A program made the position numbers and the translations under genes. The notes below the pieces were generated by a model, which saw nothing but the letters and a program-made list of their open reading frames with translations, was not told the DNA's origin and ran no database searches. From assembly GCA_019671135.1 (NCBI GenBank), contig JAHRHY010000001.1, positions 4,030,001-4,094,000 on the forward strand: DNA of 64,000 nucleotides. Direction: 5' to 3'. This document shows positions 12,804 to 22,061 of this stretch, in pieces; positions within the stretch are counted from its first letter, which is position 1; every line of letters begins with the position of its first letter. This DNA is from Linnemannia hyalina (lineage: Eukaryota; Mortierellomycota; Mortierellomycetes; Mortierellales; Mortierellaceae).

Positions 12804-13099
12804 GGACGTTCTAATGACCCGTCACTTGATCCCGTAATAAGTAGCCGAGAGAACAGAATAGAAAATGAACACATCCTTATCAGTGTCGAATGTGATTACA
12901 ACTCTTATTCAGCAAGTAAATTCCTTCTTGGGCACTCCAAGAATGTTCGGTTTGATGCTCGCAATGTGCTGCCACTTCTTGATGTCGTAAAATCGGGTTT
13001 CCACTCACATTTTTCGAGGATGTGTTCAGGTACATTCCCTGTGTTTTAATATCCAAGTAGCATCGAAACAAGGAAGTTAGCAGGGTCGGGCGGTTGTCA
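12804..13099. other. Intergenic, nothing seen
   Basis: The 3' flank of the oxidoreductase gene, with no open frame of note and no repeat. Confidence 0.4.
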
Positions 13100-13620
13100 C
13101 TCATAGTGTTGAGGAGCATCAAATGAAAGAGAGGGAAGGCTAAAAAAGTAGGGGTTGTAAAGAGAGTGAGAGTTTGAGAACGCGAGGGGCGAAAAGAAAA
13201 CAAAAAGTGAATGGGAAAAAGGTCCGGGGTTAAAAGGAAAAGTAAGAAAGGATGAAAAGGCGTGAGAACAGTGGCAAAGGCGATTAAGGTGTGAAGATGG
13301 TGGCAAAAAGAAAGAGGCAGTGAGAAATAAACGGAAGGCAAAGCCGAAAAGAGAGTGTGGGAGCGATGGCAAACAATGGAGGTGAGGGAAAAAAGTAGAG
13401 ATGTGGGAAGAGAGAGCGTGGGAGCGGTGGCAAAGGCAATGGAGGCGAGAAAAAGAAGAGAGTGGGGAGGGTGGCACAGCAAAGAGATGTGGGAAGAGTG
13501 CGCGCGGGAGAGACAGAAAGGGAGAGGCGCGGAGGGTGGTGGGTAAAGGGAGTTGGTAAGGGCAAAAAGGAGAGGTGATGAAGGAAGCAGCTAGAATCAA
13601 AGACAGTGGGAGCAAAAAAT
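13100..13620. repeat. Strand-asymmetric purine tract with degenerate repeats
   Basis: About 520 bp almost entirely G and A on the plus strand. It repeats loose phrases such as gtgggagcggtggcaaagg and gatgtgggaagagagagcg at 13350-13510 and shorter forms on either side. Open frames across it on both strands result from the skewed composition and are not convincing genes. Confidence 0.7.
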
Positions 13621-13680
13621 ACACTACCCGTAGGCCTTAACTAACATGGCGCAATAAGAAAATAGAAAAAAGAAAGGCGA

Positions 13681-13805
13681 AGTTGTTCTTTCGAACAATC
13701 TCTACAACATATGGCTTAATCTCAGCAGATCGACGCAACAGAGCTTCTCTACTGCTTACAATACCACATTGCTTAAAAGTCGTCTGCAATGGATTTATCT
13801 CTTCC
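13681..13805 (-). pseudogene. Short fragment of LSU (25S/28S) rRNA 3' end
   Basis: The minus strand matches the extreme 3' end of fungal large-subunit rRNA, including the segment whose plus-strand form is ggcttaatctcagcagatc, just inside the mature 3' end. The same stretch occurs in better-preserved form at 15745-15900. It also shares about 20 bp beyond the expected mature 3' end (gttgttctttcgaacaa). It is too short and diverged to be functional. Confidence 0.7.
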
Positions 13806-14055
13806 AGTGCTTGGAACAGTTTTGTACAGAAATATAACCTTAGCTGACCATACGAAGAATCCCGTCCATGCTGGTAACCTGGATAATGAGCCCTCTCAGA
13901 AGAGAAAGTAAACACGTCATCTCTTTACACTTTCCACGCTTAAACGCTTTTGGACTATTGAACGCTTTTCTTTGTGCTAGTCTCCCGTGAGCAAAAGACC
14001 AACAACAACCACGTTGAACGACCGTTTGGCGTCATATGCGGTATTTATTGCGGTA

Positions 14056-14814
14056 TCAAGAGCGCATGTTGAGCACATCTCTGATCCAGTTATTGAACTC
14101 ACACATCAGATGTGCCTGGTGCTGTCTAACCATCCAGTCCAGGATCAACGCGGGGAACTCTACTAAGAGCTTCAATCTCAGACCGTCCGACTCCTTTCTG
14201 ATCTGGTGCCTCACACCGCCTATGAGAGTTCCACTCTTTGTACGGGCAACACCAAACAGCTGCACGTCGTAGGTTGGATCCATCTGAGAGCGTAGGCCCG
14301 TGGAATCACCATAACAGATGTAGAACTGGGTGGGGAATGGCGAGCCACCAGTTGTCTCAATCACCTCCTGGGTGGCCCCTCCTGTTTTTACAATCAAATA
14401 GTGGTCGGGACACGCCATGAGCCTCATCTTGCTATACTCCACGCCGTCGTTCAGCATGATGTGGTTCAGCTTGTCCAAAAACGCGCTGGGTTCGAGATCT
14501 ACACCGCTTATGGCGACTTCCACAACACTGTACTTCCTTCTGCCAAACGACAGAAAGCTGGCAATCTTCATCACGAGCTGAGAGAGACCAAGAGAGAAGC
14601 CCAGCATCTTGCGAACATTGTCTTCGCCCACCTCGATCTTCAGCTCGGCCAAGCTGCGTTTCTTCTCATCCATGGTTTGCGCGCCAAGTGGCTGCTGCAT
14701 GCCCAGTTGGCGGTAAACAAAGTTGGTCACATGGGCCAGTCGCTTCGCCTCCCATAGTCTGATTGTCTCATACGGGACTAGTTTCCCATTGACATACGTG
14801 TTGATCTGCGCCAT
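14056..14814 (-). CDS. Hypothetical protein, single coding exon
   Basis: A 252-residue protein I cannot assign to a family. It has balanced composition and no signal peptide. A long helix-like, charged segment spans residues 45-75 and an alternating, sheet-like second half includes CPDHYLIVKTGG and FYICYGDSTG, suggesting a soluble alpha/beta protein. A 112-bp intron (14928-14817, GTAAGT...CTTAG) appears to lie in the 5' UTR, ending two bases before the ATG. A TATAAA lies at 15061-15066. Good promoter architecture plus a long open frame make this a real gene; the function is unknown. Confidence 0.75.
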   Translation of the reverse strand: MAQINTYVNGKLVPYETIRLWEAKRLAHVTNFVYRQLGMQQPLGAQTMDEKKRSLAELKIEVGEDNVRKMLGFSLGLSQLVMKIASFLSFGRRKYSVVEVAISGVDLEPSAFLDKLNHIMLNDGVEYSKMRLMACPDHYLIVKTGGATQEVIETTGGSPFPTQFYICYGDSTGLRSQMDPTYDVQLFGVARTKSGTLIGGVRHQIRKESDGLRLKLLVEFPALILDWMVRQHQAHLMCEFNNWIRDVLNMRS

Positions 14815-15060
14815 CCCTAAGGACACAAGTTGTTGAAATAAGTTAGCATAAGTGTCGCTACTCTATCATAATCAGGAAAGTCCAGTAGTATAGTCACTTA
14901 ACGAAACACAGTATTGACGAGCACTTACGAGTTGATAATCCAGCCAGTAAAGGATAATGAGAGTGAGGGAGAGACTTGTGGGCAAGGGAGACAGGTTGGG
15001 CCATAGGATTGTGTTAGTTTGAAGAGGAAAAGGTAGAAGTTGAGATTGCACTGGGGTGCA

Positions 15061-15066
15061 TTTATA
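15061..15066 (-). promoter_or_regulatory. TATA box of the 14.0-14.8 kb gene
   Basis: TATAAA on the minus strand, 247 bp upstream of the ATG. Once the 112-bp leader intron is removed, the spliced 5' UTR would be roughly 100 bases. Confidence 0.55.
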
Positions 15067-15744
15067 CTATTTTGTGAAAGGTTTCGGGGAACACATAGGC
15101 ATAAGATGACTCGTGTCAGAGCGGTAGCTTTTATGAACAACACTTAGCTAAAGTTGTGATCATCACTTCTAAAACCGACAGCATACTCGGATCAGCCGTG
15201 ATGTTTCAGCTCCCGATACACTAACTCGAGCCGGATCTGGTTAAGCCTGGGCCATTAAAGACCCGGACCGAGTAAGTGGCTAAATTGACAGCCGATGTGA
15301 CTGCGATCAAAGTAGGTGCTGCAAAATTGAGGCAAGTGACGGGCAGCAGTTAAGGGTATGGGCGCAAGACTCGTTCAGGCGCAGAGACTCGTTCGGGTTC
15401 GTGGCTCGTTCGGATTATCACTTGTTTTAAGCTTACGGTTCTTTTTTTTTATATCCAAAGACTTGTTCGGGGTCGAGAATCTCTCAGTCTGTGCCGCACA
15501 CATCCACACACACACAAAAAGAGAGAAGATTCGGGTTAACGTTGGTAATTTTATTTTAATGCGTTGCCTACAGCTAAGTCATCCCCGCACGTTTTATTGT
15601 ACACGCCTTTCGCGCGCACCACTCCATTTTTTTTCTTTTGGGCACACACACCCACCCACCTACATCCCCCACTGAGCTACACAAGTCTTTTCCTCACAGA
15701 TGGAGACCCCTCAAGTTAATCAGAGATAGAAAGAAAAGAGAGTG
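15067..15744. other. Intergenic, no gene seen
   Basis: Holds a cacacacac run near 15505 and repeated short phrases with cgttcgg/ctcgttc at 15360-15420. No coding region is supported. Confidence 0.4.
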
Positions 15745-16171
15745 ATGTTGTTCTTTGGAACAAATCTATAGAACAATGGGCTTAATCTCAGCAGATCGTA
15801 GCAACAAGGCTACTCTACTGTTTACTATACCCCGTTCAGTTATAGTCGTCTGCAATGGACATATCTTGTGCTATATTTGAAATTAACATTAGCAGGGACC
15901 TCACAAAGCTTTTCCGCTCTGCAAGATCATCCTATGTTCGTAAGACTCAAGACCGTGGGTCTATTCGTATTCAACTAAAAATGGCACAAGGCGGTAATCG
16001 TCGCGTTCTAGCACGGGTTCTGACTTAGAGGCGTTCAGCCATAACCCAACGGATGATAGATTCGGGCCATTGCCTACCCAGGCAGGCCCAAATACCAATT
16101 ATCCGAATGAACGGTTCCTCTCGTACTAAGTTCAATTACTATTGCAACAACATTTCATCAGTAGGGTAAAC

Positions 16172-16206
<35 letters not shown>

Positions 16207-16380
16207 ATTCCCTATTAGTGGGTGAACAATCCAACGCTTACTGAATTCTGCTTCAGTATGAAAGAAAGAGCCGGCATCGAAGGATCAAAAAGCAACGTCG
16301 CTATGAACGCTTGGCTGCCACAAGCCAGTTAATATCCCTATGTTAATTTTGCTGTCACCTTCTGAAATTTCCGCAGTCGA
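15745..16380 (-). pseudogene. 3' fragment (about 630 nt) of LSU rRNA gene
   Basis: The minus strand matches the last 600-odd nucleotides (domain VI and the 3' end) of fungal 25S/28S rRNA. The sarcin-ricin loop sequence AGTACGAGAGGAAC is intact (plus 16113-16127 in reverse complement). The segment read on plus as ctgtctcacgacggtctaaacccagctc (16180-16205) is the expected P-loop-proximal region. The upstream (5') LSU sequence, 5.8S, ITS and SSU are all absent. Differences from the conserved rRNA include CG-to-TG/CA changes on both sides of one stem (ttactgaattctgcttcagtatg, 16238-16260) and small indels near 16330-16350, so this is a decayed fragment and not an active rDNA unit. The right boundary is uncertain by about 30 bp. 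Confidence 0.88.
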
Positions 16381-16631
16381 TAACACCCCTAAAAAAATCT
16401 AGCTATAAATTTAGACAGGCCCCTGCTTTGCCATCTCCGCAGCACCTTTTGAGTCGACAAAATGATATTAACCACTCACCGTGCACATTCGGTTTCATGC
16501 ACTGCCAGTTGGCAGGATGGCGCAGCTCTTTCTTTCACTTCTCTTTCATGGCTCTCCCAGGGAAGGGCAAAGGCCCGCCAAGAAGCGACCGCTTGTTATT
16601 GCGAAAAAGACACACCAAGGAGCAGCAGAAA

Positions 16632-16638
16632 TATAAAG
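16632..16638 (+). promoter_or_regulatory. TATA box of the VWA gene
   Basis: TATAAAG, 118 bp upstream of the ATG at 16756, followed by a CT-rich leader (ctctcctgttccctcatcac). Confidence 0.65.
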
Positions 16639-16755
16639 AGGGCCTCACTCCCCAGAATTTCTCTCCTGTTCCCTCATCACACAATCTTTACTCTCACAAG
16701 TCTCACAAGTGACACCTTCCTCTCCCTGTCTTCCATTCTCTCGCTCGCCCCCAAT

Positions 16756-18270
16756 ATGTTCCTCTTTAACAAGTCCTCCTCGGCAAATGTTCCCCCTCCT
16801 GCCGGCAGCCAACCTCTTCGGGGTCTCAATCGCGCCAACGACCACACGTTTCAGGCACTCAAGGCAACCTACCTCGCCGAGTTTGACTTCCAGGGTGTCC
16901 AAGTGACGGCGACACCTCTCTTCTCCAGCGTCCTTCGCGGTCTCCAAACGCAACTCCCTGTACTCTTCGAGATCAAGGTCGGCCAGAGGTCCAATGTGGA
17001 CACTGACTTGAGTCAGACTCCCTTCAACATTTGCTTGGTCCTCGACAACTCCGGTTCCATGAATGGAGGCCGCCTCGAAGGATGTAAGAAGGCTATTAAT
17101 GCCATCATCCAACAACTCACTCCCAACGACACCCTCAGCCTCGTGACCTACAGTTCGACCGCCAAGACCGTCTTTGTCGATTGTAATCATACCCACAAGA
17201 AACATATGCTCGACTCCGTCGCCAATATCAGGACTGAGGGAGCGACTAACCTTCATGATGGTCTGAAGGTCGGAGTCGATTCCTTAAAACAGAGCATCCA
17301 GAAAGAATTGTCGGTGCAGCAACAACAGCAACAAGGGCAGGAAAAGTCCAAGAAGCCACAAGAGAAGGCCCATCGCGTGTTCCTGTTTTCGGACGGGTTG
17401 GTAAATGTGGGCATCACCTCACCGGAAGCGATTATGTCCCATGTCAAAAACTGGCTTATCGGTACCGATATTTCGATCTCAACCTTCGGGATCGGAGATG
17501 GCTACGACGAAAAGCTCATGTCGGCCATCGCTGAACAAGCCAACGGTGATCCCTTCTTCATTGAAACCGAGACCGATATCGAGGACCTAGTCTCCAAGGG
17601 CCTACGTGGAGTTTCCAATATGGTTGCCGCCGCTGCCACCTTGAAGATTCGCGGTTTGGGTGACGCAGTCGTCAAGGATATCCCCGGATATGATCTGACC
17701 GAAACACCCGGTCAAATCACGGTCCGGAACTTGAGGGTCAACGGGCTCATCCAGTTCGTAGTCAACCTTGACGTGCGAGTCCCCGGGCTTGAAGATTTTT
17801 CCGAGAACGATATGGAGGATGTGGAGGATTTACGAAAGATTCTTGGATATGCTCTCACTTTGGAAGGCGAGCTAAACTTTGTGGATCCAGCCGAGTGCAA
17901 GGGAATGAGCGGCACGGTGTCTGTCAACTACACAACCGACAGTTCCTTGGTTTCGGACGACAAGAAGAACAATGACGTCGTCGCCTACCTGACTATTCAA
18001 GAGGCATCGAAGATTGACGAGCAAGTTATGGATCATCTGGCCAACAACAGGACCACCGAAGCATTGCAGGCCAAAAAGAAGGTTATCTCCATGTATAGCG
18101 CCATTGCCCCGATTGACCGCCGGGGATTCGCCCAGGTGATGCAGCAGCAGTCCGAGCGCTTGGTTCAAAATCTGGAATCCGGTGGTAACACCAGGTTTGC
18201 ACAGATGTCCGCTCAGCAGCAGCAGCAGCAAGGCACGCATAGTGACAAGGGCTGGAGTATCTACGAGTAA
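16756..18270 (+). CDS. von Willebrand factor A domain protein
   Basis: Intronless, 504 residues. The VWA domain spans about residues 90-290: FNICLVLDNSGSM supplies the DxSxS part of the metal-ion-dependent adhesion site, GATNLHDGLKVG the threonine contribution, and RVFLFSDGLVNVG the distal aspartate. The region after it (about 290-420) is beta-rich, as in YfbK/inter-alpha-inhibitor-like VWA proteins. A short poly-Gln insert lies at about residues 190-195 and another near the C-terminus. No signal peptide or membrane segment is visible, so it is probably an intracellular protein binding a partner through Mg2+. The frame is open 98 codons upstream, but the ATG at 16756 sits 118 bp from a TATA box, so I use it. 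A poly(A)-type aataaa lies near 18331. Confidence 0.85.
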   Translation: MFLFNKSSSANVPPPAGSQPLRGLNRANDHTFQALKATYLAEFDFQGVQVTATPLFSSVLRGLQTQLPVLFEIKVGQRSNVDTDLSQTPFNICLVLDNSGSMNGGRLEGCKKAINAIIQQLTPNDTLSLVTYSSTAKTVFVDCNHTHKKHMLDSVANIRTEGATNLHDGLKVGVDSLKQSIQKELSVQQQQQQGQEKSKKPQEKAHRVFLFSDGLVNVGITSPEAIMSHVKNWLIGTDISISTFGIGDGYDEKLMSAIAEQANGDPFFIETETDIEDLVSKGLRGVSNMVAAAATLKIRGLGDAVVKDIPGYDLTETPGQITVRNLRVNGLIQFVVNLDVRVPGLEDFSENDMEDVEDLRKILGYALTLEGELNFVDPAECKGMSGTVSVNYTTDSSLVSDDKKNNDVVAYLTIQEASKIDEQVMDHLANNRTTEALQAKKKVISMYSAIAPIDRRGFAQVMQQQSERLVQNLESGGNTRFAQMSAQQQQQQGTHSDKGWSIYE

Positions 18271-18378
18271 CAAAAAAATGTAAAGGTACCCTGGGGGACC
18301 AACAACTCGTATGTTTATCTTTGATATTGTAAATAAACCGAATCTCGTGCTTCTCTTGTCATTATTCAACTCCACCTC

Positions 18379-19079
18379 TGTTGATGTGCAACAGTTGGAC
18401 CCCCTGGAAAATAATAACCAGGGGTTGTTATTGACAAGATAATAGGGAAGATGGAATAACGAAACAAAGAGAGGGATCTGTTTAATTCAGCAACGAAGAG
18501 TCCTTATGAACTCTTCGTCCCCTATATACACGTGATTATAGCTCAGAACCTTCCTTCGGGGAGGAGGCTGAAAGCCGGGTCTAATGCTAGAGCTAGAAGT
18601 AGTGTGTCTTATGCTAGTAAGGAAGTAGGCTATTACTAACAGACAAAACGACGTGGAGATGGGGTGCTAAGATCTAATCGAAAAGAGCTGTCGTTTTATG
18701 TTGAGGAAAAATAAGAAAACCTCAAATGATAAGAAGGGGTGTAAGGAAAATAATAATAAAGCCTTTGAAGGGTAAGGCCCTGGAGAGCGAGTTGTGGAGA
18801 AAAAATAACCACTGGTGGATGTATGTAAATGTTTGAGGATAAAAAATAAAAAACTTCGAATGATATCTTAAGAACGTGAGGAAAAATGAAGAAAAAACCT
18901 CAATGTAAAATAGATTGTAAGAGGAAAGCGAGAAAACCTCTTGCTGATGTAATGTTATGGCGAGGAAAAAGGTTGTGACGCCAATAAAAAACCTCAAACA
19001 AAACGTCAATACGTTTTCTTGTTCATACAAAACGGTAGTTCGTCTTATATTTTCCATCGGTGGAAGTGTTCAGTCATCA
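18379..19079 (-). repeat. Putative 3' LTR of a Ty3/Gypsy element
   Basis: On the minus strand, the chromodomain ORF ends over a polypurine tract (GGGAAGGAA, 19088-19080), immediately followed by TGATGACTGAACA, a typical LTR start. The far end is placed tentatively at plus 18379 (minus-strand end ...CATCAACA, giving TG...CA termini). It contains a perfect 9-bp inverted repeat with an 8-bp loop at 18493-18518. No second LTR exists in the window, so the left boundary is unproven. Confidence 0.5.
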
Positions 19080-20610
19080 TTCCTTCCCGATGCGAGGACG
19101 AGTTGTACGTCTCAACTCATTATTTTCAGGTTGACTGGGCCGTGTGAGCTTGTTGCGATTAAGGTTGGATTGACCTTTTTTGTGTGTGAACTTGTTCTTC
19201 TTTTTAATCGAGCGATTATAGCTACCTGTCTCGCTCATTTGCTCGTCGGAAGTAAGCGTTGGCTCATCCGTTTGCGATGAATGACGAGAGTGCGGACGAG
19301 GATCCTCGTTGCAGGGTGGGTGATCGGCCCAGTAGTCCGTAACGCATTTCCTCTCAACAAAGTATTCTTCTGGTTCCCAGGTGTTGTCGTTGTCAAAATA
19401 ATTTTTCCACTTGACGAAATACTCCCATGTCCCTTCCGTTGTGCGACGAGCATCGAGAATCTTCTCGACTTCGTACGTGAGAAAAGAGTCTGGGTCTTCA
19501 TATACAAGTTTGAGTTGCGAGGGGGCATATTTGCGACCAAGAGTAGAGCCAGTGCCATCTTTGAGGATGTATGCACCGCCCTTGTTTTTACGAACAACAG
19601 TAAACGGTCCTTCATATCTAGGAGAGAGGGAGTCTCCTTTGATAGGATCAACCGCCATAACTGTGGAGCCATCAGGAAACTCGCTGTGCAGAATTGTTCT
19701 ATTGAACCTCTCAATCATTTTCCGCTGATTAGATTTTGCCTTATCTTCAATTGCGGGGAACACGATCGTAGTCATAAAATCGAGTCACTTTAGCAAGTCT
19801 TCTTGGGAAATGACCTTATTTTGTGGGTCGGTGTAATTGTAGTGTCCGTTTTCCTTGCGTACAAAGAAAAGAGAGTAAGGTGTAGAACCATGCAAACTCG
19901 CAATATTTGCATTAAGGGCAAATTATGCCATGGGAACATGACGATCCCATTCGTGTGGTCTGCCATTGGTCTCCTTTCGAAGAATTTCTTTGGCCGCTTT
20001 AACCCGGTTCTCAGCTAGTCCATTGCCTCGTGGATGATATGGTGTGACGAGACGATGATGAATACCCAATTGTTCTGTCATTATTTTTGTAACCTGGTTG
20101 GAGAATCCTTTGCCATTATCTGACTGCAGAATTCTGGGGAATCCAATCAGAGTAGAGGTGTCAAAGAGAGTAGTTGCAACAGTAACTGCAGTCTTGTCAG
20201 GTATAGCTCTCAAACTAACGAAGCGGGTGCAAGCGTCTGTCAGGACGAGAGAAAATCTATTATTCTTTGAGGACGGATGGAAGTCACCAGCGAGGTCTAC
20301 AGTCATATGCTCGCCTGGTAAGTGTGCATGAGTAGCCTTGAGGGGATGGTACCCTTTATTTATAGTGTCCATTCTTCTTTCTTTGTTCCCGATTCCTGTC
20401 CCTCCTTTTGCCATGTGTGAGCCCCCACTCGTCAAAATAACATTACATGTACAGAGATTTTTATTACTCGTTCGATGTGTCACGAAGAAAGGATGTATGT
20501 TTTGTCCATCCCACTCCTTCCATCGTTGTTCAACAGCCGGTGTGCTGGTTCTGAGGGCTGCACATGCAGCCTTTGGTATTTTTATTACTTGTTCATGAAA
20601 GAGGTAACTA
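19077..20610 (-). pseudogene. Ty3/Gypsy chromovirus-type integrase and chromodomain remnant
   Basis: One reading frame, running from about 20610 to 19077 on the minus strand, encodes a retroviral-type integrase core with the DD35E triad: Asp in MTVDLAGDF, Asp in LQSDNGKGF, and Glu in HPRGNGLAE exactly 35 residues later. A GPF-type region (YEGPFTVVRKNKGGAYIL) and a C-terminal chromodomain (YEVEKILDARR ... WEYFVKWKNY ... NTWEPEEYF) follow. The frame is broken by TAA at about 19923 and TGA near 19788, and a TAG marks the upstream limit. Gag, protease, reverse transcriptase, RNase H and the 5' LTR are missing. It is therefore a 5'-truncated, dead copy lying between the VWA and Ran genes. Confidence 0.88.
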
Positions 20611-20699
20611 AACTATGGTGAGAAGGAGAGGAAGGGAGAGAAAACGGAAGAGGGCACAAAGGGAGAGAAGGGGAAAAAAAGAGGAGCCACACCTACAGA

Positions 20700-21857
20700 T
20701 CATAAGTCGTCATCCGATTGAGGAAGGGGCATACATGTAGCCTCAATAAAATCAGTCTCATACTCCCTAAGCAACGCCGCATCCACCGTAACCTCAGCCG
20801 GAGCTAACGCAGGCATCTTCACAAACACCAAATCTTCTCTTCCCACCAACTTTCTCGCAAGCCACAAGAAGGGCTTCTCGTAATTGTAATTGGACTTTGC
20901 CGAGATTTCATAGTACTGGAGATCCTTCTTGCGGTGGAAATCAATTGCTTTGGGCTTGACTTTGCGTTCTTTGATATCGACTTTGTTGCCACAGAGAACG
21001 ATTGGGATGGAGCTACAGATGCGAGTGAGGTCTCGGTACCAGTTTGCGACGTTTTTGTAGGAGATTCGGGAAGTTACGTCGAACATTATGATGGCACATT
21101 GGCCGTTGATGCTATAAGTAATGAACAAAATAATAAAATATCATTTGTGTCACAAACAAACGGAAAAAAGAGGGAAAGAGGGAATGAAGGAGGATGTTGT
21201 TGAGTTGCCGAAATGAATGCGATATTGTACCTCCAAATATTGCTGTTTGCCAAGGACTCGAGAAAAGGGTGATGCTGAACAAATGTCAAAAAGATAACGG
21301 TGTACTTACTAATAGCTATCTCGGAGACCACAATATCTCACTTGACCCACTATAACAATAATATGAGCTCTTCAATGTTAGGATTCTCACTATCCAAAAT
21401 AACCTTTCTCTCTCTCTCTCTCTCTTTGATAGCAATTATTCCAAGGACCATGCTCCACACCATGATGTTTACCTGTGTCCCAAGTTTCAAATAGGATGGT
21501 GCCGTAGTTGGTGTAAAACTCCAATGGGTGGACCTCAACACCAATAGTTGCTACGAGTCAAACAAAATATAAATATTAGTATAAGTAGTCGAATAAATGA
21601 ACGCCTTTGACTGGGGACGAGTTGGTTTATCATACTCACCAAGGTACTTCTTTTCGAAATCGCCTGTGAGATGGCGCTTGATGAAGGTTGTTTTCCCTGT
21701 GCCGCCGTCGCCGACTAACAAAAAAAAAAAAGGACGACACAATAATAATGGATGAATGGTGAGGACCAGGATGGCAGGTTGGACAGAGTTAAACAAACCA
21801 ATGAAAATGAGACGTACTGACGACGAGCTTGAAGGTGGGAATGCTATGTGTTGTCAT
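20700..21857 (-). CDS. Ran-family GTPase with divergent switch II
   Basis: Small GTPase of the Ran/Gsp1 family, which drives nuclear transport. Exons 21857-21818, 21714-21640, 21550-21473, 21349-21310, 21111-20700; 214 residues against about 216 for Ran. The G1 loop GDGGTGKT, effector region [12 protein letters not shown]4 GNKVD, G5 SAK and the acidic DDDL C-terminus are all Ran-specific. In the 40-nt fourth exon, however, the G3/switch II reads [16 protein letters not shown] where Ran has DTAGQEKFGGLRDGYY. The catalytic Gln is kept but the following Glu, Lys and Phe are replaced. All splice junctions are GT-AG and in phase. It is either a diverged paralog or a Ran with altered partner binding; a canonical copy elsewhere would be expected. 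Confidence 0.9.
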
Positions 21858-22061
21858 TGTTTTGTTCAATAAGAGGGTAAGAAAAAAGAAAAGACAGAGA
21901 ACCTTCATCTGTGATAGGGTTACAATCATTCTTTTTATTGGCGAAATGTGGGAGGCGCATCCTTTTCTTTTCGTGCTTTGTAATCTGGAGGCTGAGCAGT
22001 GTGGCTTAGCCAGTGAGGCGAAGCAGATAGATCTTGCAGAACAACCGTGATATGGAAGTCT

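Noticed and set aside
13097..13624. Long minus-strand open frames rich in Ser/Leu/Phe/Pro
   Set aside because: They arise from the pyrimidine-only strand of the purine tract, which lacks stop codons by composition.
16462..16755. N-terminal extension of the VWA protein by 98 codons
   Set aside because: A TATA box lies within the extension (16632-16638) and the composition is leader-like; the ATG at 16756 fits better.
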